From NCBI RefSeq assembly GCF_014904815.1, contig NZ_JACZFR010000039.1:1-59052 (forward strand): a stretch of 59,052 bases of DNA. The letters are read 5' to 3'. The position numbers were made by a program, and so were the translations under genes. The DNA is from Microbulbifer taiwanensis (lineage in GTDB: Bacteria > Pseudomonadota > Gammaproteobacteria > Pseudomonadales > Cellvibrionaceae). Each line of letters opens with the position of its first letter. Position 1 is the first letter of the stretch. The notes below the pieces were generated by a model. It was not told where the DNA came from, did not search any database, and saw nothing but the letters and a program-made list of their open reading frames with translations. Of this stretch, positions 26,179-35,255 are shown in pieces.

Positions 26179-26247
26179 ACTTTGAGCCTGACAAGTGGGT
26201 GGCTGCGGCCTCCCGGGCGAGATGTTTCCGTTTGAAGGGGGAAGTAA

Positions 26248-26805
26248 ATGAGCGAAAAGAATCTGCAACAGGCCTATGCGGAAATCATAGGCAGCCGCGA
26301 TGATCTCACGCGCCCGGGGCTGGTCGATACCCCGAAAAGGGCGGCCAAGGCATTTGATTTCCTGACCCAGGGTTACCACAAGACGGTCGAGGAGGTGGTC
26401 AACGGTGCACTCTTCCCCTCCGACAACAGTGAAATGATCGTCGTCAGGGATATCGAACTCTATTCACTGTGCGAACACCATATCCTGCCGTTTACCGGCA
26501 AGTGCCACGTCGCCTATGTCCCGTCCGGAAGGGTGATCGGCTTGTCCAAGATCGCCAGGATAGTGGACGTTTTTGCGCGCCGCCTGCAGATCCAGGAAAA
26601 CCTTACGGTGCAGATCGCCGATGCGGTCAGGGAACTCACCGATGCGCAGGGGGTGGGCGTCATTATCGAGGCGAAACACATGTGCATGATGATGCGCGGT
26701 GTCGAGAAGCAAAACTCGGTGATGAAGACTTCAACCATGCTGGGCAGCTTCCGCGACTGTGCGGAAACACGCTATGAATTTCTGGCCCTGATAGGACAGA
26801 AGTGA
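26248..26805 (+). CDS. folE: GTP cyclohydrolase I
   Basis: 185-residue type IA enzyme that makes 7,8-dihydroneopterin triphosphate from GTP, the first step of folate and BH4 synthesis. Zinc ligands Cys75 and His78 (LCEHH) and Cys146 (HMCMMMRG) are present. The start follows GGGGGAAG. Placement with PTPS, SDR and PCD genes rather than folate genes points to BH4 or a related pterin cofactor. It is likely a second copy alongside a housekeeping folE. Confidence 0.93.
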   Translation: MSEKNLQQAYAEIIGSRDDLTRPGLVDTPKRAAKAFDFLTQGYHKTVEEVVNGALFPSDNSEMIVVRDIELYSLCEHHILPFTGKCHVAYVPSGRVIGLSKIARIVDVFARRLQIQENLTVQIADAVRELTDAQGVGVIIEAKHMCMMMRGVEKQNSVMKTSTMLGSFRDCAETRYEFLALIGQK

Positions 26806-26940
26806 CAGCTGTCCGGGGCATTGGTAACTGGATGGGAGAGTGATTTCCGCCGATATGCGGCGGGAAATATTAGTAAAAAACGGGGTAGAGATGGCCGCCT
26901 CTCGGGGGCCTTAAAGACGAGGACGTCAGGAGAATAAGCG

Positions 26941-29337
26941 ATGATAAAAAATGACCGTATCAAGTGTAAAAGGCAGCGCCTGCCGCTGGCCGTGGCAATG
27001 GCAACGAGTATTGCCGGCAGCGCCATCGTAGAGGCCGCGGAGCTGGAAGAGGTTGTCGTCACGGCGCGCAAGCGCAGCGAGAGTCTGCAGGATATTCCCG
27101 TCGCGGTTTCCGCGCTGACCGGTGACAGCCTGCGCGAAAAGGGTATCAGCCAGGTAACCGATCTCACCGGCCATGTGCCCAACCTCAAGTTTGATGTCCA
27201 GCCCCAGTCCGGCGGTTCGGCCGCGCGTATCTTCGTGCGCGGCATTGGCCAGTCGGATTTCAATATCGCCTTCGATCCCGGCGTCGGCACCTATGTGGAC
27301 GGCATCTATATGGGGCGCTCCCAGGGTGGTGTATTCGGGCTGGTGGATATCGAACGTATCGAAGTTCTGCGCGGCCCCCAGGGCACCCTGTTCGGCAAGA
27401 ACGCCACCGGCGGCGCCATCAATGTGATTACGGCCAAGCCCAGCGAGGAAGCCGGTGCCCGCGTGGAAATGCGGGTTGGCAATCACCAGCGCCTGGATGC
27501 CAAGGCGGTGGCAGATATCCCCCTGGTCGACGACGTCTTGCTCAGTCGCGTGTCCCTGGCCAGCAAGCGGGCAGAGGGCTACACGGAGAATATCTTTCTC
27601 GGCAAGAAAAATAGCGACGATGAAGAGCTGGCGGGCAGGGTGCAGCTTCTCTGGATGCCATCGGACGGGGTTGAGGTGTCCCTGTCCCACGACCGCTTCG
27701 ATGTCAACGAGGGCACCGTGGGCTACGAGTGCCGGGTCACCACGGGCACCGACTCGCTGCTCGGTGGCCTGATCGACGCGGCCTTCCCGACTTTCTACAG
27801 CGACTGCGCCGCGGATGCGGACAACGGCTGGGACAAATTTGAAAGCGGCGACTACTCCCAGAGCCAGGTGGCGTCGGCAATGAGCGCGATGACCCTGGAC
27901 TGGGCCGCGAGCGAGGATCTGTCGATCAAGTGGATCACGGGCCACCGCCAGCTGGACAGCCTGGTCAGCGGTGAAAGCGACTACACCCGCCACCCGGTGA
28001 GTTCCACCAGAGGGTATACCGACGTCACTGTGGAGACCTTCAGCCAGGAACTGCAGTTTTCCTGGACGGCCCTGGATGGCCGCCTCAGCTGGGTTGGCGG
28101 TCTCTACTATTTCCGCGAGGACGCCCACGATTCCGACACCGCGAGCAATCTCCCCTACCCGGATGCCTTACTCGGTGGCGTGCTGCCGGTAGAGGCGCTC
28201 AGCATGGTGACAGAGTCGGATCCGGCCAATATTGCGCACAGGCCGCTGAATTCCATCAGCGAAGTACAGCTGGATACACTCAGCTACGCGGCGTTCAGCC
28301 AGCTCAGCTACGATATGACCGACCGTTTGGGCCTGACCCTCGGCCTGCGGCGCACGGTCGAGGAGCGCGAGGCGCAGGTGCTGGGCTACTGCCCGCCGAG
28401 CTCCCTCGCCTCGCTGGAATTTATGCGCAATGCCCTCGGCCCCTGGGTGCCGTCTCCGTGCCAGGGCCAGGTCACCCTGCTCGACGGCAGCACCAATTCC
28501 ACCCTGTTCGCCACCAGCGGTGACGAGACATTTACCAATCTGTCGCCGATGGCCAGTGCCAGCTACCGCTGGCACGACGACCTGATGACCTACCTGACCT
28601 ACAGCGAGGGCTTCAAGAGCGGTGGCTTCAACGTGCGCAACAGGGAGCGCGGAAATACGCCGGTGTTTGATCCGGAGACGGTGAGCAGCCTGGAGTGGGG
28701 CCTCAAATCCACCTGGTTCGAGCGCGCCCTGAAGCTGAACCTGGCGGTCTTCTGGAACGACTACAGCGATATGCAGATTCCCGGCATGGTGGCCTCCACC
28801 GATGCCGGCGGCAGCACTGTGTTCCGCATCGAAAACGCCGCCGATGCCACCACAAAGGGCGTGGAATTGGAAATGGTGGCCTTCCCCACACCGCAGCTGA
28901 TGCTGAGCGGCAGTATCGGCTATATCGACGCCGCCTACGACGACTTCACAGTACCGCACCCGTTGGTGCCGGGGCTGACACTCGACCGCTCCGACGACGA
29001 TTTTTCCCATACGCCGGAGTGGCAGTTCCAGCTGGGCGGCCAGTACTCGGTGCCGCTGGCGGAGATGGGCGAGCTACAGCTGCGCGCCCACTATTACCGC
29101 CAGGCGGAGACGCGCCTCGGTGTCCAGGGCGCCAATGCAGAAGCCTACGGTCTGCTCGATGGGCGCATTGTCTTTGTCAGCGCCGATGAGACGCTGGAGC
29201 TGGGCCTCTGGGGGCGCAACCTCACCGACGAGCGCTATATCGCCTCCATTTCACCGCTCGGTGTCGCGCTCGGTGTGGATGGCTACTTCTATGGAGAGCC
29301 GCGCTCCTACGGTCTGGAATTGGCTTATCGCTATTAA
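26941..29337 (+). CDS. TonB-dependent outer-membrane receptor
   Basis: 798 residues. A signal peptide spans about 1-33, followed by a TonB-box-like segment (LEEVVVTARKR). The plug domain has FVRGIG and ERIEVLRGPQGTLFGKNATGGAINV, and a 22-strand-type barrel ends in an aromatic residue context (LAYRY). A ribosome site AGGAG lies 8 bases before the ATG. It follows folE by 135 bases, so it may import the substrate of the pterin-linked pathway. The substrate is unknown. Confidence 0.92.
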   Translation: MIKNDRIKCKRQRLPLAVAMATSIAGSAIVEAAELEEVVVTARKRSESLQDIPVAVSALTGDSLREKGISQVTDLTGHVPNLKFDVQPQSGGSAARIFVRGIGQSDFNIAFDPGVGTYVDGIYMGRSQGGVFGLVDIERIEVLRGPQGTLFGKNATGGAINVITAKPSEEAGARVEMRVGNHQRLDAKAVADIPLVDDVLLSRVSLASKRAEGYTENIFLGKKNSDDEELAGRVQLLWMPSDGVEVSLSHDRFDVNEGTVGYECRVTTGTDSLLGGLIDAAFPTFYSDCAADADNGWDKFESGDYSQSQVASAMSAMTLDWAASEDLSIKWITGHRQLDSLVSGESDYTRHPVSSTRGYTDVTVETFSQELQFSWTALDGRLSWVGGLYYFREDAHDSDTASNLPYPDALLGGVLPVEALSMVTESDPANIAHRPLNSISEVQLDTLSYAAFSQLSYDMTDRLGLTLGLRRTVEEREAQVLGYCPPSSLASLEFMRNALGPWVPSPCQGQVTLLDGSTNSTLFATSGDETFTNLSPMASASYRWHDDLMTYLTYSEGFKSGGFNVRNRERGNTPVFDPETVSSLEWGLKSTWFERALKLNLAVFWNDYSDMQIPGMVASTDAGGSTVFRIENAADATTKGVELEMVAFPTPQLMLSGSIGYIDAAYDDFTVPHPLVPGLTLDRSDDDFSHTPEWQFQLGGQYSVPLAEMGELQLRAHYYRQAETRLGVQGANAEAYGLLDGRIVFVSADETLELGLWGRNLTDERYIASISPLGVALGVDGYFYGEPRSYGLELAYRY

Positions 29338-29398
29338 CCCGGCAATCAAATATTGCCGGGTTAATACGGCACAGGGATGTGCCACCGCCGAGCGTAGT
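29334..29398. repeat. TTAACCCGG repeat, copy a (inverted relative to 35352-35417)
   Basis: Starts with a perfect hairpin (29334-29364, loop CAAAT) overlapping the receptor stop codon, then a second small hairpin (GGCAC/GTGCC) and a CGCCGAGCGTAGT end. The reverse complement matches 35352-35417. Confidence 0.65.
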
Positions 29399-29423
29399 TC
29401 GAACGCAGGGGAAATCATCCTCG

Positions 29424-29457
29424 GGCTGGCTGGATCAACCAGCCTTTTTCCTGGTTG
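29424..29457 (+). promoter_or_regulatory. Terminator with a competing anti-terminator hairpin, coq4-like leader
   Basis: GGCTGG (29424-29429) pairs with CCAGCC (29439-29444) before five T residues, a weak terminator. The segment CAACCAG (29437-29443) can instead pair with CTGGTTG (29451-29457). The two folds exclude each other, as in attenuators. The ligand or trigger is unknown. Confidence 0.45.
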
Positions 29458-29569
29458 TTGGAGAGGTCGGTCAATGACTCTTTCAGCAGCCCTTTTTTTC
29501 ACAAAGTTTGCCACGCGGTGAGCTCCCCAGCCTGCCGTAAATAAAAAGACACACACAGAGGTTAGCTCT

Positions 29570-30403
29570 ATGTCCGATGTACCAAACTACAGCGCCACGC
29601 AAAGATTGCTCGACCCCAAAAAGCTGGGAACGACAACAATGCTCAGCAGCACTTCGAAGTACCTGAACGACCCGCGCCTGCGTCACTGGGTTGCGACGGA
29701 AGCGCTGCGCCGCAACGGCCTGGATATCGACCACTATGGCGGCCCGCTGGAAATCATCGACATTTTCCGCGACCTGGACGATATCGATACCATCAACAAA
29801 CTGTTCGCCGAAGCCCGCGCAAAAGATCCGAATCTCGATCGCTGGTTTAATGAGCGCTACCTGGTGCCCCACGATATGGAGGCCCTGGCCAAGCTGCCGG
29901 AGGGCACCCTGGGGCGCGAATACCAGAAGATGCTGGCGGAGCAGGGGCTGCAGGCGGACTTCCTGCCCTTTGACAGTACCGCCACCGATTACGACTACTT
30001 TCTTCGCCGCCAGGGCCAGACCCACGATATCGAGCATGTGGTCACCGGTTATCGCTATGATCCGCTCGGGGAGTTCGCGCTGATCGCAGCGCGAAACATC
30101 AGTATTATCCAGAGCCTGGGTCTGGAACTGGCGGAACATCTCTGCGTTGTCAGCAACCTGCTATTAAGCACCGGCCTGTCGCGGTTCGCCTGTCACTATC
30201 CCAAGATGCTGCAGCCGCTGTACCGGGCCCTGGGTGAGGGTGAGCGCATCGGTCGGCAGATGACCGCGCCTATCTATATGCCGCGCTACGAGGAGATGTT
30301 CGAGTGGCCGCTGGAGAAGGTGCGCGAGACACTGGGTGTGGTGCACAGCTCCGAGTTTGAAGACACCATGTGGTCCCTGGGTGCCTACTTCGATGTCGCC
30401 TGA
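29570..30403 (+). CDS. Coq4-family protein
   Basis: 277 residues. The zinc motif HDxxHx11E is exact: His152, Asp153, His156 and Glu168 in THDIEHVVTGY. Coq4 acts in ubiquinone synthesis in eukaryotes, in C1 decarboxylation/hydroxylation of the ring precursor; bacterial homologues are mostly uncharacterised. No signal peptide or membrane segment is seen. The last 11 bases overlap the PCD gene, so the two are made together. A role as an oxygenase or lipid-binding partner that needs a pterin is an inference. Confidence 0.82.
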   Translation: MSDVPNYSATQRLLDPKKLGTTTMLSSTSKYLNDPRLRHWVATEALRRNGLDIDHYGGPLEIIDIFRDLDDIDTINKLFAEARAKDPNLDRWFNERYLVPHDMEALAKLPEGTLGREYQKMLAEQGLQADFLPFDSTATDYDYFLRRQGQTHDIEHVVTGYRYDPLGEFALIAARNISIIQSLGLELAEHLCVVSNLLLSTGLSRFACHYPKMLQPLYRALGEGERIGRQMTAPIYMPRYEEMFEWPLEKVRETLGVVHSSEFEDTMWSLGAYFDVA

Positions 30404-30680
30404 TGTAGCGGCGGAGATTGCGGATCACTGGCAGCGCGCAGCCGACAGGCTGGCGCTGCGACTGCGTTTTGCCAGCTTTCGCGATGTCGTGGCCTTTATG
30501 GGGGAAGTGGCGCCGCTGGCGGATGGGCAGAACCATCATCCGGAGTGGCGCAATGTCTACCGCGACCTGGATATAGAGCTGACGACGCACGATGCGGGCG
30601 GACTGTCGCCGAAGGATTATCGCCTGGCGGCCGCTATCGATACCCTACTGGAAAGCTACAGCGTCGAGGTGCGCAGCTGA
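30393..30680 (+). CDS. Pterin-4a-carbinolamine dehydratase (PCD/PhhB family)
   Basis: 95 residues, family length. The signature is complete: NHHPEW (His48, His49), NVYRDLDIEL, TTHDAGGLSPKD (His66, Asp75). PCD dehydrates 4a-hydroxy-tetrahydropterin formed by BH4-dependent hydroxylases. The ATG lies inside the coq4-like gene (11-base overlap). No phenylalanine hydroxylase gene is nearby, which is the usual partner. Confidence 0.93.
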   Translation: MSPDVAAEIADHWQRAADRLALRLRFASFRDVVAFMGEVAPLADGQNHHPEWRNVYRDLDIELTTHDAGGLSPKDYRLAAAIDTLLESYSVEVRS

Positions 30681-30782
30681 TACGCGAGGGTTTTCTTTCT
30701 CCTCCACAGCATCGAGCAGTAAATCCCGTTGGAGCCCGCGAAATTATTCAACGGCTCCCGGTGGTCAAAAACTACCGCTGTG

Positions 30783-31898
30783 TTATTCGCTGTTCTGGCG
30801 TACCTGCGTCGGTGACCAGCCGGTAAGCTGCTTGAAGCGGCGGGAAAAAAACATCGGATCCTCGTAGCCGACCCTGTGTGCGATCACCTTGATCGCAATA
30901 TCGGTTTCCTTGAGCATCTCTTTCGCCTTCTGTACCCGCACCTGATCTCTCCAGCGCATGACATTGACCCCCAGCTGTTCCCTGAACAGGGCCGCCAGGG
31001 TGGAACTGGAGGTGTTGGCTGCGGATGCAATATTTTCCACGGTGATTTTTTTATTGTAACGCTCGAGTATATAGCTGCAGGCCGCTGCAACTCGGGGGTC
31101 CAGCTTCTTGTCGGAGTTCTTGGGGCGTATATTGTCGAAGAGCAGCAGTATCTGTTCCAGCAGGTTCAAATGCAGCTGCCGCTTCTGGATAAGGTCGGAG
31201 TGGGATACATCGATAATCTGGCAGAAGGCCTTGTGAATATAGTCCTTCTCGATACTGTCCGGCAGGCGCAGGGAAACGACCGGCTCCGCCTGCTGGCCCT
31301 CATGCAGGAAGCCGATCCACGACTTGCGTGGAAAAAAAGAGCAGGTAAAGATACTGGCATCCTCGCAATCCGGGTGGCGCTCCAGATGGATGGGCAGCCC
31401 CGACTTGAATAGCAGAAGTTCCGGCGCCTCGGCGATTTTCCGCCTGCCGTCGAACTCCAGCACCGCCCGGCCCCTCTCGATGTAAATCATAAACCAGGCA
31501 CTGTCGGGGACGGCGATGGTCCTCAGGCTGGCTGCAGGATCGTCCCTGGTCAGCTCCATCTGGCCGCTGATGGCCTGGTGGTTGTTCAGTGCGCGTTCGA
31601 GGAAGTACAGCCAGATAAAAATTTGAAAGTTGGATGCGAGTTCCGGCTCCTGCAGCCGGTCAAGATTCTCGAGGCCGATACCGCATTGATTCAGGGCCAG
31701 ATTCAGCAGGTCCAGGCGCTCTTCCCGGGAAAGTTGATCCAGATCCATAATTCTGCTGACCGGCAGGGTGACACAGTCATCTATGCTGTCGATGAAAGCC
31801 TGCACTTCGCCCAGGGGCGCCGCATCTTCGGAACGAAGAGCGTCCACCAGTGCTCTGGCGTAACTTACGAAAAGTTGGTCGGACATCTCGCTGGGCAT
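30783..31898 (-). CDS. AraC-family transcriptional regulator
   Basis: 371 residues from the ATG at 31898. The C-terminal half has two helix-turn-helix units (ITVENIASAANTSSSTLAALF and IKVIAHRVGYEDPMFFSRRF), the AraC signature. The N-terminal region is a probable ligand domain without a recognised family. It lies between PCD (convergent) and the DHPR-like SDR, in the centre of the pterin region, so it may control the shared promoter block. ATG at 31886 is an alternative start. Confidence 0.87.
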   Translation of the reverse strand: MPSEMSDQLFVSYARALVDALRSEDAAPLGEVQAFIDSIDDCVTLPVSRIMDLDQLSREERLDLLNLALNQCGIGLENLDRLQEPELASNFQIFIWLYFLERALNNHQAISGQMELTRDDPAASLRTIAVPDSAWFMIYIERGRAVLEFDGRRKIAEAPELLLFKSGLPIHLERHPDCEDASIFTCSFFPRKSWIGFLHEGQQAEPVVSLRLPDSIEKDYIHKAFCQIIDVSHSDLIQKRQLHLNLLEQILLLFDNIRPKNSDKKLDPRVAAACSYILERYNKKITVENIASAANTSSSTLAALFREQLGVNVMRWRDQVRVQKAKEMLKETDIAIKVIAHRVGYEDPMFFSRRFKQLTGWSPTQVRQNSE

Positions 31899-32044
31899 GC
31901 TTTTTATTATCTTTACCACGCGCTCGAGTGACGTCTGGCAGTATAAACCGCGATTCCGCCGCAGGGAACCCGATGCGGCGGATTGCATGGGGGAGGCCGC
32001 TACCGGCGCTGGGAAGTGTGCCACGAGCGTTGGAGGGGGGCTCA

Positions 32045-32728
32045 TCAGGCGCGTCCGGTCACCGGGATCAGGGCGCCGTGGATAGCGCAGGCGGCGCCGG
32101 AGGCCAGGAAGCAGATGGCACTGGCCAGGTCTTCCGTCGCCACCCATTGCGAGACGTCGGCATCGGGCATGGCGCGACGGTTGGCCGGGGTGTCGATAAC
32201 GCCGGGGAGCACCGCATTCACGTTGATATTCTTCTGTTTCAGTTCCGCGGAGAGGCTTTCGGTCAGGCGCATCACAACGCTCTTGCTGGCGCAGTAGGCG
32301 CCCATATGTGGCAGGCCGCTCAGGGCACCGGCCGCACCGACATTGACGATGGCACCGCGGCCCCTGTCCAGCATGCCGGGCACCACGGCCCTGACCACGT
32401 TGTGCATGGTTTTTACGTTGATATCGAACAGGAATTCCCAGCTCTCGTCTGTCACTTCGTGAACGGCCGGCCCCATATCGAAACCGCCGGCCAGATTGAA
32501 GACACCGTCGACCGCACCGATTTCCGCAAAGCACCACTTCACGGCTGCGGCGTCGCGCAGGTCCAGCGAGTGGCGCTCGACGCCGGTGGAGCTGTCGGCT
32601 CCCTGCTCACCGAAAGCCAGATCCAGCAATACCGGCTCGGCACCGAGCGCAAGCGCCTTCTGCGAAACCGCCCTGCCCAGGGCGCCGTTGGCTCCGGTGA
32701 TTGCGATACGTTTTCCCTTCAAGTCCAT
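32045..32728 (-). CDS. Short SDR resembling dihydropteridine reductase
   Basis: 227 residues from the ATG at 32728 (AGGAG, 8 bases). TGANGALGRA at the N-terminus, NLAGGFDMG, catalytic Tyr145 and Lys149 (YCASKS). Residues 174-195 carry the LP..DTP.NR..MP.AD.S.W pattern found in QDPR, which reduces quinonoid dihydrobiopterin. The same pattern occurs in some other bacterial SDRs, so the assignment rests partly on its pterin-gene neighbours. Confidence 0.72.
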   Translation of the reverse strand: MDLKGKRIAITGANGALGRAVSQKALALGAEPVLLDLAFGEQGADSSTGVERHSLDLRDAAAVKWCFAEIGAVDGVFNLAGGFDMGPAVHEVTDESWEFLFDINVKTMHNVVRAVVPGMLDRGRGAIVNVGAAGALSGLPHMGAYCASKSVVMRLTESLSAELKQKNINVNAVLPGVIDTPANRRAMPDADVSQWVATEDLASAICFLASGAACAIHGALIPVTGRA

Positions 32729-32820
32729 ATCGATAACTCCTGCAGTAGGGTTTGTGTGACCGCAATTTCGGCCGCACCGGGGGAATCCTACCAAGGCTGT
32801 TGGAGCCTCCCCATGGAGTA

Positions 32821-32841
32821 TTCCTCTAAGCGCATAGACTA
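32821..32841 (-). promoter_or_regulatory. TAGTCT-type element between the SDR and amidohydrolase genes
   Basis: On the minus strand TAGTCTATGCGCTTAGAGG resembles the TAGTCC/TAG-GG elements seen elsewhere. It sits 93 bases upstream of the SDR start. Confidence 0.3.
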
Positions 32842-32880
32842 ATCTCATCGCCTCGGCGCCGCTGCAAAGCCGGGCCGAAA

Positions 32881-32937
32881 ATCCATATGAAGGCGTTTTT
32901 TCTCCATGGTCTCTAAAGGCCCACGCCCTCTAGAGTA
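32881..32937 (+). promoter_or_regulatory. Conserved 57-bp promoter block upstream of the amidohydrolase
   Basis: Second copy of the block seen before folE, about 36 of 57 positions identical by hand alignment, with the same spacing from ATCCATA to TAGAGTA. The gene start is 68 bases further on. Confidence 0.6.
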
Positions 32938-33004
32938 GATCCAGGTTGTGGATGCCGGTCCGCTCAAATAAAAGCCGATAAATACAGATGCCGGGAGTTT
33001 TGAC

Positions 33005-34954
33005 ATGTACGATCTGTTGATAACCAACGCTCAAATTTGCGATGGAACTGGAGATGCCAGCTATCGCGGTTCCCTGGCGCTGAAGGACGGCAGGATTGCC
33101 GCGGTCGCCGCCGGCGAGCTGGCGCTCAATGCCCGGGAAGTAGTAGATGCAGCGGGTCGGGTGGTGGCCCCCGGGTTTATTGACTGCCACACCCATTTCG
33201 ATGCGCAGATCACCTGGGATGGCCGCGCAGAGCCGTCGCTGGAGCACGGCGTGACCACGGTGGTCAGCGGCAACTGCTCCCTCACCATGGCGCCGGTGCG
33301 CGCCGAGCATCGCGAATTCGTCGGCGCCGTCTTCCGCCAGATCGAAGAGATGCCCAAGGCGGATTTCGAGGCGGGGATGGAGTGGAACTGGGAGACCTTC
33401 GAGGAATACCTCGGGGCCTTCAGGGAGCGGCTCGGTATCAACGTCGCGCCTATGGTGGGTCACAGCATGTTGCGCCTGTGGGTTATGGGCGAATCCTCCC
33501 GGGACCGCGTCGCCACGGAAGACGAGCTGCAGCAGATGTGCGCGCTGTTGCGCCAGTGCCTGGATGTGGGCGGCCTGGGATTGAGTTCCAGCTGGGTGGA
33601 TATAGACCACGAGTACCGCGCGGTTCCCTGCCGCCAGGCGGCGCCGGAAGAGCTGGACGCCCTCTGCTCGGTGCTGGGCGAGTACGGCGCGGTGATGCAG
33701 ATAGTGCCCGAGTTCTGGGATGCGGACCTGCTCGCGGCCCGTATCGACATACTCGCCGAGCTGTCGCGCAAGCACGACATCATGATCACCTTCTCGCCCC
33801 TGTTTGACTCAACGGCAACCCCCGAGCTGGTGGACAGGGCCATGGAGCGGGTGCAGTTGCAGGTCGCGCGGGGTGCGCGGGTGGTGCCGCAGATGCAGAC
33901 GCGCCCCATCGACGTGACCTTCGAGTTCGATATCCCCACGTCGGTATTTAGCACCCGCCCCACCTGGTGGGCCACGATTCTCAAGCCCCACGACCAGACC
34001 CTGGCAGACTTTCGGGACCCGCAAGTGCGCAAGCGGCTGGTCGAGGAAGCGTACAATGCGATGCACCCGATTGCGATGGAGATCAGCTTCCCGGAATTTC
34101 TCGTCTCGAGAACCACCCTGGCCCACAACAAGCCGCTTGAGGGCAGAAGGCTCGCGGATATCGCCGCCGAGCGCGGCTGCGACCCGGTCGAACTGATGCT
34201 CGACCTCGCCGTCGAGGAAAACCTGAAAATCTGCTTTAGCGCCTTCGAGGTGGGGCACAACCGCACCGACAATATCGTCGGCCCCATTGCCAGTGACCTG
34301 GTGCAGATTGGATCCGGCGATGGCGGTGCCCACGTTGCCCGCTTCGCCACCTACGGGGATACCGGCTACCTGTTCAGCAAGTTCGTGCGCGAGGCCGGGG
34401 CGCTCAGCCTGGAGCACGCGGTGTACAAGCTCACCGGGCATATCGCCCGCAACTGGGGCCTGACGGACAGGGGGCTGATACGCCCGGGGCTGGCCGCGGA
34501 CCTGGTGATCTTCGATCCGCAAACCATCGACCGCGGCCCGGAAATTCCGGTGGAGGACCTGCCGGCAGGCGGCTACCGCTATATCCGCCGGGCCAGCGGC
34601 ATAGAACAGGTATTCGTCAACGGCAAGCTGGTGTACTCGGCGCAGGGTGGCTATACGCAGGCGACCAGCGGCGCCATAGTGCCCGAGCGCAGACAGGAGC
34701 GCGCGCGGCGCGACGCTGCAACGCTCGAGTCGACAGTGGGCGTCGCCAGCACAAAGCCCGCGCCCCTGCGCAACTGGACTTACCCGCAGCCGGGCGATGA
34801 CTGGCAGAGTATCGCCAAGCGGGAACTGCCGGAAAAAGACCTGCAAGAGGCGGTGCAGGACCTGCAGAGCTGGAACCTCTACCTGGTCTTCCGCCCGGCC
34901 CCGGCAAGGATGACCTGCTCCGACATCATCTTCACGGCGCCGCCGGCGGCCTAG
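33005..34954 (+). CDS. Family-3 amidohydrolase (N-acyl-D-amino-acid deacylase-like)
   Basis: 649 residues. Metal-site residues His62 and His64 (DCHTHFD) and Cys91 (SGNCS) match D-aminoacylases, and the Asp-containing GDGGAHVARF is present. The classical later His residues are not obvious. The protein is longer than typical D-aminoacylases, with about 80 extra C-terminal residues. The start has GGGAG 8 bases upstream. It shares a promoter block with folE and is followed after 19 bases by a small gene. The true substrate is unknown. Confidence 0.85.
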   Translation: MYDLLITNAQICDGTGDASYRGSLALKDGRIAAVAAGELALNAREVVDAAGRVVAPGFIDCHTHFDAQITWDGRAEPSLEHGVTTVVSGNCSLTMAPVRAEHREFVGAVFRQIEEMPKADFEAGMEWNWETFEEYLGAFRERLGINVAPMVGHSMLRLWVMGESSRDRVATEDELQQMCALLRQCLDVGGLGLSSSWVDIDHEYRAVPCRQAAPEELDALCSVLGEYGAVMQIVPEFWDADLLAARIDILAELSRKHDIMITFSPLFDSTATPELVDRAMERVQLQVARGARVVPQMQTRPIDVTFEFDIPTSVFSTRPTWWATILKPHDQTLADFRDPQVRKRLVEEAYNAMHPIAMEISFPEFLVSRTTLAHNKPLEGRRLADIAAERGCDPVELMLDLAVEENLKICFSAFEVGHNRTDNIVGPIASDLVQIGSGDGGAHVARFATYGDTGYLFSKFVREAGALSLEHAVYKLTGHIARNWGLTDRGLIRPGLAADLVIFDPQTIDRGPEIPVEDLPAGGYRYIRRASGIEQVFVNGKLVYSAQGGYTQATSGAIVPERRQERARRDAATLESTVGVASTKPAPLRNWTYPQPGDDWQSIAKRELPEKDLQEAVQDLQSWNLYLVFRPAPARMTCSDIIFTAPPAA

Positions 34955-34973
34955 CGGATTTCGGGGAAGGCCG

Positions 34974-35216
34974 ATGAGCGAGATGGATGCAAGCCCGGTG
35001 GCCAGGATCGCCGCCATTCAACTGACGCCCACACACGATGGCGAAGCCGCACTGGTGGCGGAGCTGCGCTATCCGAACGGTGGGCGCGCCAAGGTGCAGG
35101 TCGAGAGTGCCGATACGCCGGCAGTAATGGAGCGGGCGGGAGCCAGCTCGCTCGCCGAGCTGGTGGGTTGCCCCTGGACGGTACTGCTGATCCGGGACGT
35201 GTGCGGACCGGTTTGA
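34974..35216 (+). CDS. Small protein of unknown function
   Basis: 80 residues, not recognised. It is mostly polar with short hydrophobic strands (ARIAAIQL, GCPWTVLLI) and no signal or membrane segment. GGGGAAGG precedes the ATG, and it follows the amidohydrolase by 19 bases, so it is probably co-translated as a partner or subunit. Confidence 0.65.
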   Translation: MSEMDASPVARIAAIQLTPTHDGEAALVAELRYPNGGRAKVQVESADTPAVMERAGASSLAELVGCPWTVLLIRDVCGPV

Positions 35217-35255
35217 TAGGGCAGCGGCCCTGGGTCGGCACAACCATATTAATCT

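Larger units (their letters stand above)
25766..26247. other. 482-bp gap between the steroid and pterin regions
   Basis: No gene is supported. It contains a perfect palindrome (25813-25839, GCCGAGCAGTGCC arms), then an AT-richer stretch, then the folE promoter region with the conserved block at 26122-26178. Confidence 0.7.

Noticed and set aside
26248..26805. folE as an ordinary folate-synthesis gene
   Set aside because: No folate genes lie nearby, and the context is pterin recycling and reduction; housekeeping use cannot be excluded without the rest of the genome.
31899..32537. N-terminal extension of the AraC frame to 584 residues
   Set aside because: It overlaps the SDR gene in another frame on the same strand, has no domain, and a normal regulator begins at 31898.
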